Part shown: piece after piece, positions 21,113-31,947 of the stretch | How positions within the stretch are numbered: position 1 is the first letter of the stretch | How the letters are laid out: every line of letters begins with the position of its first letter | Notes under the pieces: model-generated | The model's input: only the letters and a program-made list of their open reading frames with translations | Databases searched by the model: none | Told to the model about the DNA's origin: nothing | DNA from: Amphimedon queenslandica | Taxonomy: Eukaryota; Porifera; Demospongiae; Haplosclerida; Niphatidae | Reading direction: 5' to 3' | Assembly: GCF_000090795.2 (NCBI RefSeq) | Contig: NW_003546295.1 | Coordinates: forward strand, 257,771-304,782 | DNA: 47,012 nucleotides | Translations under genes and position numbers: made by a program

Positions 21113-21218
21113 TTTAACAAGTTATTAATAATAATTGGATGTGTGGGCATTCTGTTCATAAAGAGTTAAAATATTAATTTTCACGGTTAGCTGGTACTTG
21201 CAAAAACAGTGAAGCTTA

Positions 21219-21560
21219 TTGCACCTCAAAAATTTCTACACTAATGGTATCACATTCCTGTTTTGCTGTATGGTCATGACTTCTCAATTCTTCTTGACAC
21301 AGGTGCTGCTGTTACATGGTTATATTTTTGCAATGGTGGAACAAGTGCGGTGCCCCTTATGTTCCACTAACACCTATATCCCATTTTTAGTAGGGGTAAC
21401 AGGGACCCATCTTGTTGTGCAAGTTTCAGCTACCCTTCCCTTGCTTATAGGTCACACTACTTTCTACACCTGTCATAATTGTTCATTGTCTTACAGAAAA
21501 TGGGATTATAGGATTGGACTTTCTACATTCACATGATTGTCTGATTGATTTTAGAGCACA
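21219..21560 (+). pseudogene. Retroelement aspartic protease block
   Basis: The active-site motif LLDTGAAVTW is read around 21290-21320, with Asp-Thr-Gly at 21296-21304. Around 21497-21560 a second frame gives ENGIIGLDFLHSHDCLID, the usual GxDFL motif near the protease C-terminus. The 105-codon open frame over the same bases (21219-21536) is partly out of register with these motifs. Confidence 0.7.
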
Positions 21561-21599
21561 TACAATTCCTTGTTGAGATAAGTAACATACTCTCAAACT

Positions 21600-23330
21600 C
21601 CAGCCTACACCCTCTATAATTATAAGTGCTGTATTGGAAGAAACCACAGTCCTTCCTGCCCAAGCAGAAATGGAAGTGTATGTCTGTGCTAAGGACCTAG
21701 AATGCCAAAGTTGGGTGTGGCTATTGGAAGACTGTCTTGCTAAATCATCAAAGCAAGTAGCAGTTGCCGCAGACACTCTTGTTGCCCCCAGCAGGCGCCT
21801 GGTTACTAGGTTTATCAACCGAACGGACAGCCACAGTAATTTGTAAGGGATCTAAGGTGGCAGTACTAAGTCAGCTCCCAGATGGAAACCTCCTGACCAA
21901 TACATCACAAGTATCTTTTGCCCATACATTTAATGAAGTGTCTCATTCTAAACAAGCACTTTTGTGGGACTTGACCCTCAAGGCTGGGGATTTAACTAGT
22001 GACCAGCAAAACTAACTCTATTATTTGCTTCTTTTATAAGCTGATCTTTTTGCTGACAAGGATGATGAACAGGGACAGACAAATGCCATCAAGCACACTA
22101 TTTTTACTGGGGAATCTCCAGTTTGTGTACCCCCTAGACAACTACCAAAATATTACCAGGAAGAAGCTAAGCAACAGTTGCAGCAAATGCTTCAGAGAAA
22201 GGTCATTGAGCCTTCCAACTGTCCATGGTCTTCTCCTGTGGTCTTAGTTTGAAAGAAGGATGGCTCTGCATGTTTTTGTGTAACCTACAGGAAAGTCAAT
22301 AGTCCTTTAAGAAAGGACGCCTATCCCCTTCCAAGGATAGTTGATACACTGGATACATAAGCTGGGTCCACACTGTTCATTACACTTGATTTACTCAGTG
22401 GCTACTGGCAAGTGGAGGTTGCTGAAGGAGATAAGGAAATGACTGCCTTCGCCACACGAGACGCATTGCTTCATTTTAATGTACTTTCTTTTGGGTTGTG
22501 TAATGGACCAATAACTTTACAGTGCCTTATAGATACAGTATTAGCTGGACTCTACTGGTCAACATGTCTTACTTAATTGGATGATGTTATTTTCCTTGGA
22601 AAGAATTTTGACGACCATCTCTATAGCCTAAAACAGGTTTTTGATTGATTACTGCAGCCTAATTAATCTTAGGATAAAACATGCTAAATGTGAATTGTTG
22701 CAGAAAAAGGTCCATTCTTTGGGGAATGTTGTTTCTGAGAAAGGTGTCAGTACCGATCCTGCCAAAACAGAGAAAGATATGGGCTGGCCTGTTCGTACAT
22801 CACAGAATCAATTAAGACAATTTGTGGGCCTTGCTAGCTATTGTCGCTGGTTTGTACAAGATTTTGCAACTATAAGCCAACCACTTCACTGTCTCATGGG
22901 GAATGGTTCCCAGTTTGTTTGGACACCTGACTGTCGAATGGCTTTTAACACTCTACAGTCAAAACTCACCTCTCGACCTATCCTGGCTTTCCCAGATTTT
23001 ACTTTGCCATTTATATTGGATACTGATGCCAGTGATTGTGGCATTGGTGCAGTGTTATCACAAAATCAAGAGGGGCACAAACAGGTTGTTGCTTATGCAA
23101 GCAGAGCTTTGTCTAAATCGGAAAGAAACTATGGTGTTACTCGTAAAAAGCTCTTTAATGTAATCACATTTGTCTCATTTTCATCAGTATGTATTTTACC
23201 CTATGCACTGACCATAACTCTTTGAATTGGCTAAATTCATTTAAGGAAGCTGAAGGACAGGTGGCCAGATGGCTTGAGAAATTTGCAGAGTTCTCTTTTA
23301 AAATTCAGCATTGTCCTGGTCGGTAGTGTT
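21600..23330 (+). pseudogene. Retroelement reverse transcriptase and RNase H block
   Basis: From about 22035: FADKDDEQGQTNAIKHTIFT, then QRKVIEPSNCPWSSPVVLV with a TGA at 22250-22252, AYPLPRIVDTLD, LFITLDLLSGYWQVEVAEGD and LSFGLCNGP. At the catalytic YLDD box the Tyr codon is a TAA (22574-22576), reading LT-stop-LDDVIFLG. The thumb/connection is KCELLQKKVHSLGNVVSEKG. RNase H has FILDTDASDCGIGAVLSQNQ and AYASRALSKSERNYGVT, then a frameshift near 23160, with NSLNWLNSFKEAEGQVARWL following. A dead polymerase. Confidence 0.85.
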
Positions 23331-23589
23331 CCAATCCCGATTCACTTTTGAGGGTTTTACCTGCCTTTACAGCACAAATTTCTTCCAATCATCTTCAATT
23401 TTTAGTATCTGAACTAAGTGAACTACAACTTCCATTGTCCAGTGTTTAGAAGCCAAGGAGAGCAACAGTAAACCTGATGGTGACTCCATGTCCCAGTATA
23501 GTCTAGAGACACGTACACTCTGTCAAATGTGGGACCAGCTAGTGGAATTTTGATTCGTATGTTTATTCATCCTTCAGAAGGAAAACTCA

Positions 23590-24660
23590 CAACAAAGCAA
23601 ATGGTCACACACGTGTATCCATGAATTGATACTTGAAAGTCTTCATGCTGGTACAGTTGGTGGGCACTTAGGCCAAGCAAAGAGACTTCATAAGTTGAAA
23701 ATACAATTCTACTGGCCTGGACACTATAGAGATGTTGAAGAATGGTGTCACACTTGTCCTACTTTTGCTACACGTAAGACTCCTATGCCACACCAAAGAG
23801 GGGCCTTCAGAATGTGACTGTAGGTTCTCCAATGCAGCTAGTAGCTGTTGACCTCCTTGGGCCATTTCCTACTATGAAAAATGGTAATAGTTATGTCTTG
23901 GTAGCTATGGACTATTTTACCAAGTTGGGTGAAGCATATCCAATACCAAACATGGAGGCTACTACTGTTGCTCACACAATGACCAATGAGATGTTCTTTT
24001 GTTTTTCTCCCCCAGAACGAGTAAATTCTGATCTAGGAAAGCAATTTGACTTGAAGTTAATCAAGGAAATATGTCGCATTCTCCAAATCAAGAAAAGTTG
24101 GATATCACCATATCACTGGCAAGGAGACGGATTGGTTGAAAGATACAATCGTACACTATTGGACATGCTAGCTACATCAGCCAAAGGTAATATAGTGATT
24201 GGGAGAATTATGTAAGGCCTGTTTGTTATGCATATAATAGTAGTGTTCAGTCATCTACTGGACACACCCCTCATTTCCACATGTTTGGGTGTGAAGCTAG
24301 ATTACCAGTAGATTTACAGATTGGTACTGCATTCTCTGATTCTATTTTACCAGATCAACAAGCCCGTAAACTTCAAAATTTGCTGTTTAATGCATATCAG
24401 TTGGCTCGAGATTCATTGGGAGAGGCACAAAAGCTGCTATACAATCGCTCTATTCATGGGGAACCCTGTAAAGAAGGTGACTTGGTATGGTTACATTCAC
24501 CAGTTGTCCCGGAAGAGAGTCACCGCAAGTTACACCATCCATGAACTGGGCCTTATTGCATTGTTAAGAAGCTCTCTTACTTGAATTATCACATTCAATT
24601 ACATGGTAATCCTGCTAGCAAAACATCCATTGTACAAGTCAACCGTTTAAAGAAATGCCC
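23590..24660 (+). pseudogene. Retroelement integrase block
   Basis: The N-terminal HHCC finger spans 23640-23765 (LHAGTVGGHLGQAKRL; FYWPGHYRDVEEWCHTCPT). The catalytic core has VAVDLLGPFP (first Asp), VNSDLGKQF (second Asp, usually DQG, here DLG) and GLVERYNRTLLDML (Glu), so all three acidic residues are present. A TGA at 23817 and a frame change near 24213 break it. The C-terminal part (FGCEARLPVDLQIGTAFSDS, then EGDLVWLHSPVVP and GPYCIVKKLSYLNYHIQL) matches the GPY/F-type integrase tail. The short frame 24655-24921 beyond may hold the very end, out of register. Confidence 0.85.
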
Positions 24661-24921
24661 TCTGGTACTACATTTACTTCTATACCTACAATGGTTATTA
24701 ACCTAACCCTTCCAAATGAGTCTTCACATCATGTTGGTGATAATGCTGTTTTAGTGGACAGTGAGGATGCTGCTCCTCTCCATCCGTTTCTATATCACAC
24801 TGTTATGCTCCTCGTAGCTGTCTTCCACGTGCTTGGTGGGGATCATTTGTCACATCGTAAAGACTGGGAGTCTTTTCTGGAGGGGGTACCATGTAATGAC
24901 TTTTATAAACATAACTCTTAG

Positions 24922-26868
24922 TGATTATTACATTTGTGTATTACTATATTTTTGTGTGTTGTGTGCATGGGTGAGTGTGAATGCTCAATGTGACTGATTT
25001 GGAACACATGTTTTGTTAGTGTGATTGTTATTGCTTTTGTGATTTGAGCCCTCTTCTTTGATACTGTTTTGATTCTCTGTAATAATTTGGTCAACCATCT
25101 TACACTTTAAAGCCACCAAGTAGCTGGCTAGCTAAATTATAGGCACAAACAACAGAAATAGATTCATGAATTGTCTGAGAAGAACAATTGATAAAATAAA
25201 ATATGATATAAAATTATGATACATACAATACACATACAAATATACCTCTTCCAGAGCTGTGATTTCTTTCATAAAAGGTTCAAGTATCTTAAGTATTTCA
25301 TATTTTTCAATATCCTAGCCATGCTGAATATATAAATGTGTTTAACTGTAGATCAATAGTGTGGATCAATGATGCCAATAGTGAAATAACACATTCCTAC
25401 AGTCATTATAATAGAGTCTCGTATAGCGGGATACATTGACAAAGGTTTTATTTTGATGAGTTGACAATTTAGAATAAAACATCAGATTTTATAACCATCA
25501 ATAATTTAGTTCTTTGTGCCTCGTGTACAGGAAGGGTACTATTTGTGAAATTAAAACTCGCCAATTGGGGAAATTTCCTGTTTTCATCAATTTTTTCTCA
25601 ATAAATCCCAAAATACGGTATCACAACAACGTAATGAACGACATAAATTTAGCAGGTACGTGTAAAGGTACATTGCACATGTGCTGTGTTGATGATACAT
25701 CAATAATATACACATACATATTTGTTGTGTAGAAAGTTTATAACAGTAACTGAGCTAACCTCATTTATGTATTTCATCCAAGGGGATTGACTACTTCCAT
25801 ATCATCATAATACAACATTACTTGAAGTGCGCAAGGGTCAAAAGAAAAAAGTGGGTGGAGCTGATACAGTCTGCCATTACAATAATCTTCCATGATGTCA
25901 TCTTGTCAATTATGGCGCTAAAAAATATAGCACAACATTGCCAGTACAGTAAGTACCTATACCTAGTCAAGTACAAAATATATATTCAATATTTCCTCAA
26001 GGGTTGCTTTTAGAGGAACATAGCAAAATTTTTCATAATTCCGTACTAATCCAGATGTGTTTAAAAATACACTATACCCCAGAGTAATTTCCTGTGGCTC
26101 CTAAAATTATTACTATTCCTGTAAGTAGAAGTATAACAGGTAAAAACTTACAATAAGGCCTAAAGTCTCTTTAACATGCTTTATCTGTAGGAATTCTGTA
26201 TCAAGACCAAGAAATGGTTTTATTAAGGCCACTCCAATTAAGTTCATAGTTTCTTCTTTCCCACCCGCTCACCCACACCAAAATTTTAATTATTTCATTA
26301 AAAATAAAAATATGGTGTCTTATCGTGTCTTGTATAGACTTTTCAAAGAATAACTGGCTCTTGTAACTTGTGTCTCGACTTGTGTCTAGTTAGATCTAGC
26401 TCATTTATGAACCAAGAATTAGGTACAGTTGCTACTTTGCCTAAGTTTTATTATATTTTGATAGGTATCAACATTAAAAATATTAATCCATTTCTGAGGT
26501 CAATCCTCATTGTGCTAGTAGGCTATTTTTTGTAACAGCCATCTGCCTCACTATCTCTGATCTATCTTGTTATCATGCTGCACATCATTCTGCTCTTTCA
26601 CTTGGTACCTCAATTTCAGTTATTGCTAGCAGATCTAATACTCATTCATCATTGTCTAGTTCCGCCATCACTATATGCCACTCATTCTCTTTCTACCCAT
26701 CATTCACTTAACACTTCTCATGCACGTCGTTCATTTGGTATCTCACTCAGCTTGTTCTTGTTCTCTCGGTACCTCTCATTTAGTTCGTTCACTCAGTACC
26801 ATTATCATGGCAATGACTATGTACCTTGTAAATACTTGTGTTTACACTGTAGGTAAAACCATCACATT
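24922..26868. other. No gene called
   Basis: AT-rich, with short open frames at 25514-25732, 25822-26013 and 26575-26856 that show no domain. The part 26575-26800 is pyrimidine-rich on the plus strand with repeated CTCATTC/GGTACCTC motifs. Confidence 0.4.
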
Positions 26869-27147
26869 ACCATGTTACAGATTAGAGAAGATGAATGTAC
26901 TGTTGAAGAGTTTATTGAGCTCCATAATAAGCACCGCATCTCTTTTTCATTGTGTGATCTTCATGGTGCTCTAGTGGACAAGGGAAGGGGATTGTTGTAC
27001 CCAGCTAATGTTAGTGTTCCAATTGTACCTTTATTAACTCCTTTGGGCAGCTCCTTAAGTATGTTGTTTCTGTTGCTGATGATGAAACATCATAGACGTA
27101 CCAATTCCAATTGTCTATCAGTGTTCATTGTAAAGTTCTTTTTTTGA
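26869..27147 (+). other. Possible coding stretch, unidentified
   Basis: After a splice-acceptor-like CATGTTACAG the sequence reads IREDECTVEEFIELHNKHRI, then SFSLCDLHGALVDKGRGLLY and PANVSVPIVPLLTPLG. Composition looks protein-like for about 60 codons before becoming low-complexity. I do not recognise it. Confidence 0.3.
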
Positions 27148-27456
27148 ACAAATAAAAAATTATGCTTCGAATAATGTTCCTATCATTGTGCCAAAGAGCA
27201 GCCTTATATCGAGAATTAACTTTCCCCAGTGTCATGTATGCTGATAAACCAGCTGTTAAAGAAAACAAGTGAAAAAGGAACTTTTCTGTGTTTTTGGCGA
27301 TTTTTGATAATGTTTATTTAGCGACATTATGATCAAAATTTATTCTCAAAAGTAACTTGCTGCCCGCCCGCATTGGTACCGCCTCTGAAGAAACTACAAG
27401 TCTAATAGGAGTGGCTGAATGAGCAATGGGTAAATACCATATGCTCTAAGACTTCT

Positions 27457-27684
27457 TTAAGTCCTCCTCTGTACAACCATTAGTATGTCTTCAATCAGCA
27501 ATTCGATATTATTCAAAATGTTGTTAGCGGCAGTAATTGTCAGATTTCTGACCTCGAACATCTTAAAAATGAACATTGCGTTAGATTGTCTTATGTCTTC
27601 AGCCAAATCATCAGCATAATCTTCAGCAGCAGCATCACTGTGAGTAATCACAGAGCTGTCATTCGGGTTGTCACTTTCATTCAT
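27457..27684 (-). pseudogene. N-terminal fragment of a transposon-type protein (tentative)
   Basis: The 75-codon frame opens MNESDNPNDSSVITHSDAAA, is acidic, then has MFIFKMFEVRNLTITAANNI and LNNIELLIEDILMVVQRRT. This resembles the N-terminus of the large DILEGVAP-type invertebrate proteins, where an acidic leader precedes a helical block. The match is from memory of the pattern and weak. No downstream continuation is seen before 27150. Confidence 0.3.
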
Positions 27685-27789
27685 CTCTTTGCCTAAGATA
27701 TCAGGAATAGTCTGAATACAAGGACTGATTCATGTTTGGAGACCCTGCAGACTCTATTATAATAGTTTCATAATGTGGAACAAAATAGA

Positions 27790-28390
27790 ACTACAAGTTT
27801 ATTATATAGATGGAGCATATATATAGGGTTGAGGTTGATTAGTCAAGATAGCGGCCAAATTTGTAATTTTCAAAACTAATGATTATAATTCTTCTATCTT
27901 ACCTTGTACGGCTTTATAAATGGCTTATACGAGCTGTCTTTCACTGAGCAATTCTCCTGGTACCTTTAAAGTGGACTGTAATGTAGCGGAAACTTTTCAT
28001 GATAACTGGCCCAAATTCAAAATTCTGCAAAATTCTTCAGACTTTTTCTTCTTCTTTCATTATTTTTCTATACACAAGATAATCTCTTAAACTAGAGAAC
28101 AGCTCAAGGTGACTTTCACATCATTCCTTGGAGTGTGAGTCAATGACTACAAAGGTACTTTCCACATCTTAATCCATCTTGTATAATTATAAACTAGATA
28201 CTTGGGTGTGATATTACCTTTCTTGAGATTAGTTGCCATTTCAATATTAATGCACATGCTCAAAGTTGCCATAGTGACTGCACAGGGTGAATATTCACTC
28301 TATTGTTCTTTTTCTCTGCTTGTTTAGCAGTGCGCAGACTAAGTGATTACCAGTTGTTTTAAGAGCTAATTGGTCAATATTATGAATCAA
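27790..28390. repeat. Repeat R, copy 1 (upstream flank of Helitron copy 1)
   Basis: Diverged but collinear with 37520-38150. Shared blocks include GGGTTGA-GTTGATT, GAGCAATTCTCCTGGTACCT and AAACTAGAGAA. Both copies precede Helitron coding sequence, so R is probably the 5' untranslated or promoter part of the Helitron. No terminal TC could be fixed. Confidence 0.7.
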
Positions 28391-28948
28391 CTATAACAAA
28401 TTTGGTTTCACTTATCATAGAGCGAAATCTAATCTTACAGAGCTGTCAGAGTGAAAAATGATTTTACAGCTGCTCAGTTTTTAAAATTTTGGACATCTGT
28501 ACCTAAGCCAGATCACTAGATTTTAGTGTTTTCCATTATACATCTAATATTGGATATATTGAGGTAACTCTATACAGTTATTCTTAAAAGAATGAGAAGT
28601 ACTTTACTGGTACCTCCTGCATATATGTACTTAGGTGTTATGGTATTTATTTGTTGTGTTAATGTTAAGTGTAGTTGTGGTGCTTTTAGTTGTAAGAAAG
28701 GGAAGTAGAAAAAGGAAAAGTGACTTGACTGAGGCTAAATCCAAAAAAATGCTCTAAGATTTATGATAATAGAAAAGAAATGGAAAGTTTTGTTTCTAAG
28801 AATAGATCAAATTCCAGAGCTTACCACATAAGGCAGTGTAACAGGGTCAAAAGCAAACCAAAAATTGCATATGAGGTAAGTAAAAAGGATAAGATTGCTC
28901 CTGCAAAGGCCTATTCCAAGCAGTTTTATGTATTAAACTCAAGTTATA

Positions 28949-29372
28949 TGTGACCCAATATGAGAAAACCAGGCTATCTGCGGGAATTATCAATAGGAGA
29001 TATGGCTTCTTAAAGTTGTGACAGCGGTACCTTATCAAAACTGTGATTATACCAAAAATATATTGTATAAAGAATTTCCTTTCATTTGATACCAAGTTTG
29101 CCCTAAAGCAACTTGAAAGAGGTCATTTACAGACCTTTCTTTTTGTTGTGTACCATGTAAATAATGCAAGATATAATGATAAAAATGGCTGCAACTCAAT
29201 TTCATTCGTTTTGACTTCTTGTTGCATAAATAAGCATAACTCAGCACTAGATGTGTCAAATGACATGAAAGAAGGACCAAAAGATAGGAAAAACTTTGCT
29301 TAATTAAGAAAACCATAAATCTCAATTTTCAATTATGGAGCATATAGCCTGGTTTTCTCATATCGGGTCACA
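28949..29372. mobile_element. TA-flanked MITE in Helitron copy 1, TGTGACC family
   Basis: Inverted ends TGTGACCCAATATGAGAAAA (left) and TGTGACCCGATATGAGAAAA (right, read inward), continuing through CCAGGCTAT. The flanks are GTTATA and TATATTGC. Removing the element and one TA gives GTTATATATTGC, which is exactly the sequence of Helitron copy 2 at 40345-40356. Open frames inside it are not genes. Confidence 0.95.
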
Positions 29373-30083
29373 TATATTGCAAAAATGTAAAAATTGGTAC
29401 AGCAAAAACAAGGATAGCAAAATTTTAAAATCAACTTGCTATTCTAAAGAAAATTATAGGATCAATCCAGACCATGAAAAGGAAGCCTCTTGAAAGCATT
29501 ATCAAAATAATCTACAAACAAAGAAGGAAGCCTCTAGAAAGCATTATCAAAATTATCCACAACCAAAGAAAGGAGCCCCAGAGATCAGTATCAAAAGAAT
29601 CCTAACCCTCAAAAAATAAAATCAAAGGAATGCTATCAAAATAATCCAGACCTATACAGACAAAAATTTTTGAAATGGTATTATAAAAATAAATACGCAA
29701 TCTTAACTGCAAGAAGGATAAGTTTTTGAGGTTTGACACTAAATAAAGAAAATAAGAGGCGGCTAAATAAAAATTATTACTAACGTAATTATAGTCACAT
29801 ATTATATAGATTACGTGTTCTAATTACTCACTACCTGCACCAAATAGTGAAGTAAAGGAATATTATTTTACAAAAATTATTGAAGCTTTATATTACAGCC
29901 CCAAAATAGTTGATGATTTATTGCTATCAAGTATAAAAGGCATAGATTTTGAGAACATAACACATGACAGTAAATTTAATGCTGCATTAAGTATATTGTT
30001 AGAATCAGTTTTGAAAAACAGATCCCACAAAGTAGGCATATTGATGCATGCAGCAAATAGCATTGGGAAATTGAGGTTAAATA

Positions 30084-30598
30084 TACTATATCCCAACTGA
30101 GTTTGACCCAAGAAAAATTGGAATAACTTTTTAGAGGAATGTGGGATAAAAATGAGACTTTCACAGGTTCTTAATCACCCAATGCCATTGCAGGATCTCA
30201 GGTCTTGGGTCTCTCAGTCCTTGGCAACCAAGAGAACCGAGTTCTCCCTATAAACCCAATGACATACCAAAATGACGTATCATGACAATTTGCCTACGTC
30301 ATAGTTTACATAAGAACATGTGGTCGAGTGCCCAAACTGATAATTCTTCTTTTTAAAAGCTAACAGAGCACAATCTTTTGATAATGATTGCCTTTATGAA
30401 GACTAGTTCCCTCTAGCAGCTATTGTACTACTTATCAAAATAAGCAAAACCAATTTAAGAGTGAAACACAGGCCAACAACGCAGCTGTAAAATATCGGCC
30501 ATGCTTCTATGAATATCATTATAAGACGTCATTAGTGACTTATAACTACATTTTTCAAATTCCAAGCGGATGGTATCAAATTCAGTTGGGATATAGTA
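30084..30598. mobile_element. TA-flanked MITE in Helitron copy 1, TACTATATCCC family
   Basis: 515 bp with inverted ends TACTATATCCCAACTGAGTT and TACTATATCCCAACTGAATT. Removing it with one TA restores GGTTAAATAGTTTTAATG, matching copy 2 (AGTTGAATAGCTTTAGTG at 41039-41056). A different MITE family from the one at 28949. Confidence 0.92.
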
Positions 30599-31522
30599 TA
30601 GTTTTAATGATTTTCCTGAACAATACCACACAAAAAATACTGAGCCTTATTAAGAATCAGCATATTTGTATCCTAATGACAGTTATCATAGCCAATTAGA
30701 TAGCCCAATCACAATCCCTGTTGATGCGAATGGCTTCTGTTATGTAGCAGGCATTGTTGATGTATATCATGTATTGATAGAGTAGAAGAATGTAATGATA
30801 ATAGTGACTCAGAAGATAACAATTTTGATAATAATAGAATGTATACTAAGAAGAGAAAGCCTACCCTCAAATGGAACTGTACAGTCAGGTGCAAGCCTTT
30901 ATTATTTTGATGAACCCATTAAAGAATTGAGGAAGCATTTAGATGCATGTGACAATTGTCTGAATAATCATTATATGACTGGATCCATGCATTTGGTAGA
31001 AATAGATCAAGTGCATGAACATAATTTGTGATAATCCAAATGTAACGGTAATTGTTAAAAAGGATGATAATGGCGTTGAAAAATATGTAAAATATTTAGA
31101 AATTTTCTGAAAGGAGAGGTCATCCTATTGTATGTAGTAGTAATCATACTGAATGTAAAAGTATGCTGCGTATTTTAGGCAATGCGTCTGTTCATTATCC
31201 TTTGTTGAGACGCCTTTTAAAACACTTATGTTGCTAGAAATGCCCATTTAACAATAAATATTGCATAATAATGAGTGGGCGTATCAAAGGCACTGCCTGT
31301 GCTACAAATGTCATGTATCCCTGTGGTTTCATTTGTATCCCTGTGGTTTTGACACTAAACAATCTTATCAACATCTTTTAAACAAACTATTATAAATACT
31401 ATTTCAATAAAAATGACCTAAATCATAAGTGATATTAGTAGATCGATGTTTTTCCTTTGTCCACATGAAATAGCCCATAGTCCATTTAGTAGTCCATAGT
31501 CAATTTAGTGGTCCATAATCCA

Positions 31523-31871
31523 TCACTTTTGAACTGTAAAGTTACAATATGTGAAGGAGCATCCACGAAACAAGTGATCAGATGTCTTTTCCAGCGAAAC
31601 ACTAGATTCCGTTAGGGCTGATAACAAATTAGAAGACTCTGGTAGAGTCTCAGGTGCCTGTACACATTAAAGTACTTGAGATGCTGCTACCATTTGCTTA
31701 TTTGTTGTTTTCTCATATACACGATGAGCTGTAATAGATCTATGGCCAGATCGCTCTTGAATAATCTTCTCCGGTATGTTTTCTTCAAACATCGAAGTGA
31801 CTGCAAACGACCGTAGACTAAGAGTAGTCTAGTTTCCTTCTACACCGGCTTTACTACACATTGTCTTGACC
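31523..31871 (-). pseudogene. Crypton/DUF3504-like tyrosine recombinase, 3' half
   Basis: This continues the gene from 35971-36950 across the nested insertion, in frame. Sequence: MVKTMCSKAGVEGN, a TAG, TTLSLRSFAVTSMFEENIPE, KIIQERSGHRSITAHRVYEK. Arg in LSLR, His in GHRS and Tyr in VYE are the recombinase active-site residues; the usual His before SLR is Leu. After a TAA at 31667-31669 the same frame continues to a TGA at 31523-31525, through EKTSDHLFRGCSFTYCNFTV, the Cys-rich tail common in this family. Family: tyrosine recombinases related to Crypton transposons and to animal KIAA1958/ZMYM2-type genes. Confidence 0.8.
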
Positions 31872-31947
31872 ATAGACCTTTTCCTTTGATAACGCTACCA
31901 TGACAACGTATCTGTATTCGCCATATTGATAGGCAACGTGTACGAAA

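Larger units (their letters stand above)
21219..24921 (+). mobile_element. Ty3/gypsy retroelement, pol region only, decayed
   Basis: The order protease, reverse transcriptase, RNase H, integrase is diagnostic of the Ty3/gypsy class. Gag was not found, and sequence left of 21.2 kb belongs to the pogo gene, so the element looks 5'-truncated. A purine run GGAGGGGGTACC near 24881-24891 could be the polypurine tract, followed by TGTAATGA as a possible 3' LTR start. I could not find a matching 5' LTR. All domains carry stops or frameshifts. Confidence 0.85.
28640..31250 (+). pseudogene. Helitron copy 1, N-terminal half, decayed and twice interrupted
   Basis: Collinear with 40050-41290 of the better copy. 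The basic N-terminus (GSRKRKSD-type, then repeated Y-x-N-P blocks) is cut by the MITE at 28949-29372. It continues through an EALYYSPKIVDDLL-like stretch and KNRSHKVGILMHAANSIGKL, then is cut by the MITE at 30084-30598. Beyond it, SPITIPVDANGFCYVAG leads into SGASLYYFDEPIKELRKHLD and ACDNCLNNHYMTGSMHLVEI, then HPIVCSSNHTECKSMLRILG and NASVHYPLLRRLL. The last three blocks are missing from copy 2. Many stops and frame changes. It ends against the left TIR of the Crypton-like element. Confidence 0.75.

Noticed and set aside
28847..29325. Open frames on both strands of 60-90 codons
   Set aside because: They lie inside or across the ends of the TA-flanked MITE at 28949-29372.
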